Of a DNA stretch of 64,000 nucleotides, positions 63,202 through 64,000 are shown one piece after another. The stretch is from contig JAFATB010000019.1 in NCBI GenBank assembly GCA_019244185.1, positions 62,001-126,000 of the forward strand. The letters run 5' to 3'. The position numbers and the translations under genes are program-made. Source of the DNA: Acidobacteriota bacterium. GTDB taxonomy: Bacteria; Acidobacteriota; Thermoanaerobaculia; Gp7-AA8. Every line of letters begins with the position of its first letter. Position 1 is the first letter of the stretch. Under the pieces are notes generated by a model that was not told where the DNA came from, ran no database searches, and saw nothing but the letters and a program-made list of their open reading frames with translations.

Positions 63202-64000
63202 GTGGGAAAGAACGTCGTTATCGTCGGCGGCGGCCTCGCCGGTCTCGCCGCGTCGATCTATCTCGCCCGCGGCGGCCGCAACGTGACGCTCTTCGAAAAG
63301 CGGACGTACCTCGGCGGCCGCGCGATCACCACGCACCGTCACGGCTACCGCTTCAACCTCGGCGCGCACGCGCTCTACCGGCAGGGACACGCCGCCTCCG
63401 TCTATCGCGAGCTCGGGATTCCCGTGCGCGGCAAATCGCCGGCGACCTCCGGCGCGGCACTGTTCCGCGGCGACGCGTACCGGCTGCCGAGCGGCATCTT
63501 CTCGCTGCTCACGACGTCGCTGCTCTCGTTCCGCGGCAAGCGCGAGCTCGTCGCCGCGTTCGTGCGCGTGCGCCGCAACGAGGCCGCGCGCGTCGCCGAT
63601 CAAACTCTCGGCGCATGGCTCGACGCACGCTTCACCGACGCGCGCGCGCGTCAGGTGATGGAAGCGTTCTTCCGCCTCTTCACGTACGCGAACGACGCGC
63701 GCGAGCAACGCGCCTCGCTCGCACTGGCGCAGGCGCGGCTCGGCTTGCGCGGCGTGCTCTATCTCGATGAGGGCTGGCAGAAGCTCGTCGACTCGATGCA
63801 CAGCGCGGCGATCAGCTCCGGCGTGCATTTCGTCAGCAGCGCGCGCATCGTCGGCATCGTGCACGACGACCGCGTGCGCGCCGTGGAGCTCGGCGGACTC
63901 GATCTCGACGCCGATCGCATGGATACCCAGGCAATCGCGTTTCCCGCCGACGATCCCGAGATGGTCGAGGGCGCGCTCATCCCCGCAGACACCGTGCTGC
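63202..64000 (+). CDS. CrtI-like FAD-dependent oxidoreductase (3' end outside window)
   Basis: GTG start and open to the window end (~266 residues seen). The N-terminus NVVIVGGGLAGLAASIYLARGG is a Rossmann FAD-binding motif, followed by VTLFEKRTYLGGRA and RFNLGAHALYRQG, the pattern of phytoene desaturase/amine-oxidase-like enzymes (NAD(P)-binding domain 8). It may desaturate a carotenoid, squalene-like or other isoprenoid, but neighbours do not help. The 143-nt leader contains GTTAC...GTAAC arms (63168-63190 region) that could be an operator; no consensus promoter is evident. Confidence 0.85.
   Translation, partial: MGKNVVIVGGGLAGLAASIYLARGGRNVTLFEKRTYLGGRAITTHRHGYRFNLGAHALYRQGHAASVYRELGIPVRGKSPATSGAALFRGDAYRLPSGIFSLLTTSLLSFRGKRELVAAFVRVRRNEAARVADQTLGAWLDARFTDARARQVMEAFFRLFTYANDAREQRASLALAQARLGLRGVLYLDEGWQKLVDSMHSAAISSGVHFVSSARIVGIVHDDRVRAVELGGLDLDADRMDTQAIAFPADDPEMVEGALIPADTVL

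Overview
The window is high-GC bacterial chromosome, gene-dense, with no rRNA, tRNA, IS element, integrase or CRISPR array that I can recognise. The gene set fits a soil- or sediment-type Acidobacteriota (Thermoanaerobaculia- or Vicinamibacteria-like). The reasons are PknB-type kinases fused to TolB-like and TPR regions, an MglA-type GTPase, a two_comp_prop beta-propeller hybrid kinase, a DUF4097 protein behind an ECF sigma/anti-sigma pair, and a complete bacillithiol gene set. This is inference from gene content; no marker gene settles the phylum.

Layout. 1-5.3 kb: end of a beta-propeller protein, a large inverted repeat, a minus-strand group (receptor-like kinase, KDPG aldolase, small secreted protein) and a divergent MglA-like GTPase. 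5.4-10.7 kb: a repeat element, a methyltransferase, then bshC-bshB1-bshA, the full bacillithiol pathway, followed by an LD-carboxypeptidase broken by one apparent extra base. 10.8-17.5 kb: lytic transglycosylase, PH-like membrane protein, proS, a FadL/OmpP1-like outer-membrane protein and a VanX-like dipeptidase. 17.5-26.1 kb: a catabolic-looking cluster with an LLM flavin monooxygenase, a class-3 asparaginase-like hydrolase, an AmnC-like aldehyde dehydrogenase, a DoxX-like membrane protein, and both subunits of a 2-aminophenol-1,6-dioxygenase-like enzyme. The alpha subunit is fused to a RidA domain of the 2-aminomuconate deaminase type. 26-36.5 kb: glycosyltransferase, Trm112, O-antigen ligase-like protein, ECF sigma/anti-sigma/DUF4097 operon, lipoprotein cyclophilin, AmgK-like kinase, isocitrate dehydrogenase, DUF309 protein and a fused siroheme decarboxylase.

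36.7-47.4 kb: CDGSH protein, small membrane protein, signal peptidase I, then a Ser/Thr-phosphorylation island: FHA-GAF-adenylate cyclase facing a PP2C phosphatase, a membrane-spanning trypsin-like protease with a C-terminal FHA domain, an FHA protein, two Ser/Thr kinases and a TPR protein. 47.5-52 kb: a histone-H1-like basic low-complexity protein, a class A penicillin-binding protein and an S41 peptidase. 52.0-54.0 kb: a sigma70-type promoter, a leader that reads as a SAM-II riboswitch, an intrinsic terminator and a bifunctional homocysteine methyltransferase/methylene-THF reductase. 54-64 kb: a SpoIIE phosphatase, a second copy of the 5.4 kb repeat, a 1,502-residue propeller hybrid histidine kinase, three exported proteins with Thr/Pro/Ala-rich regions, and the start of a CrtI-like FAD oxidoreductase that runs off the end.

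Most worth attention: the dioxygenase-RidA fusion and its operon, the SAM-II-like terminating leader, the protease-FHA transmembrane protein within the kinase island, two dispersed inverted-repeat families with two copies each, and the H1-like protein.
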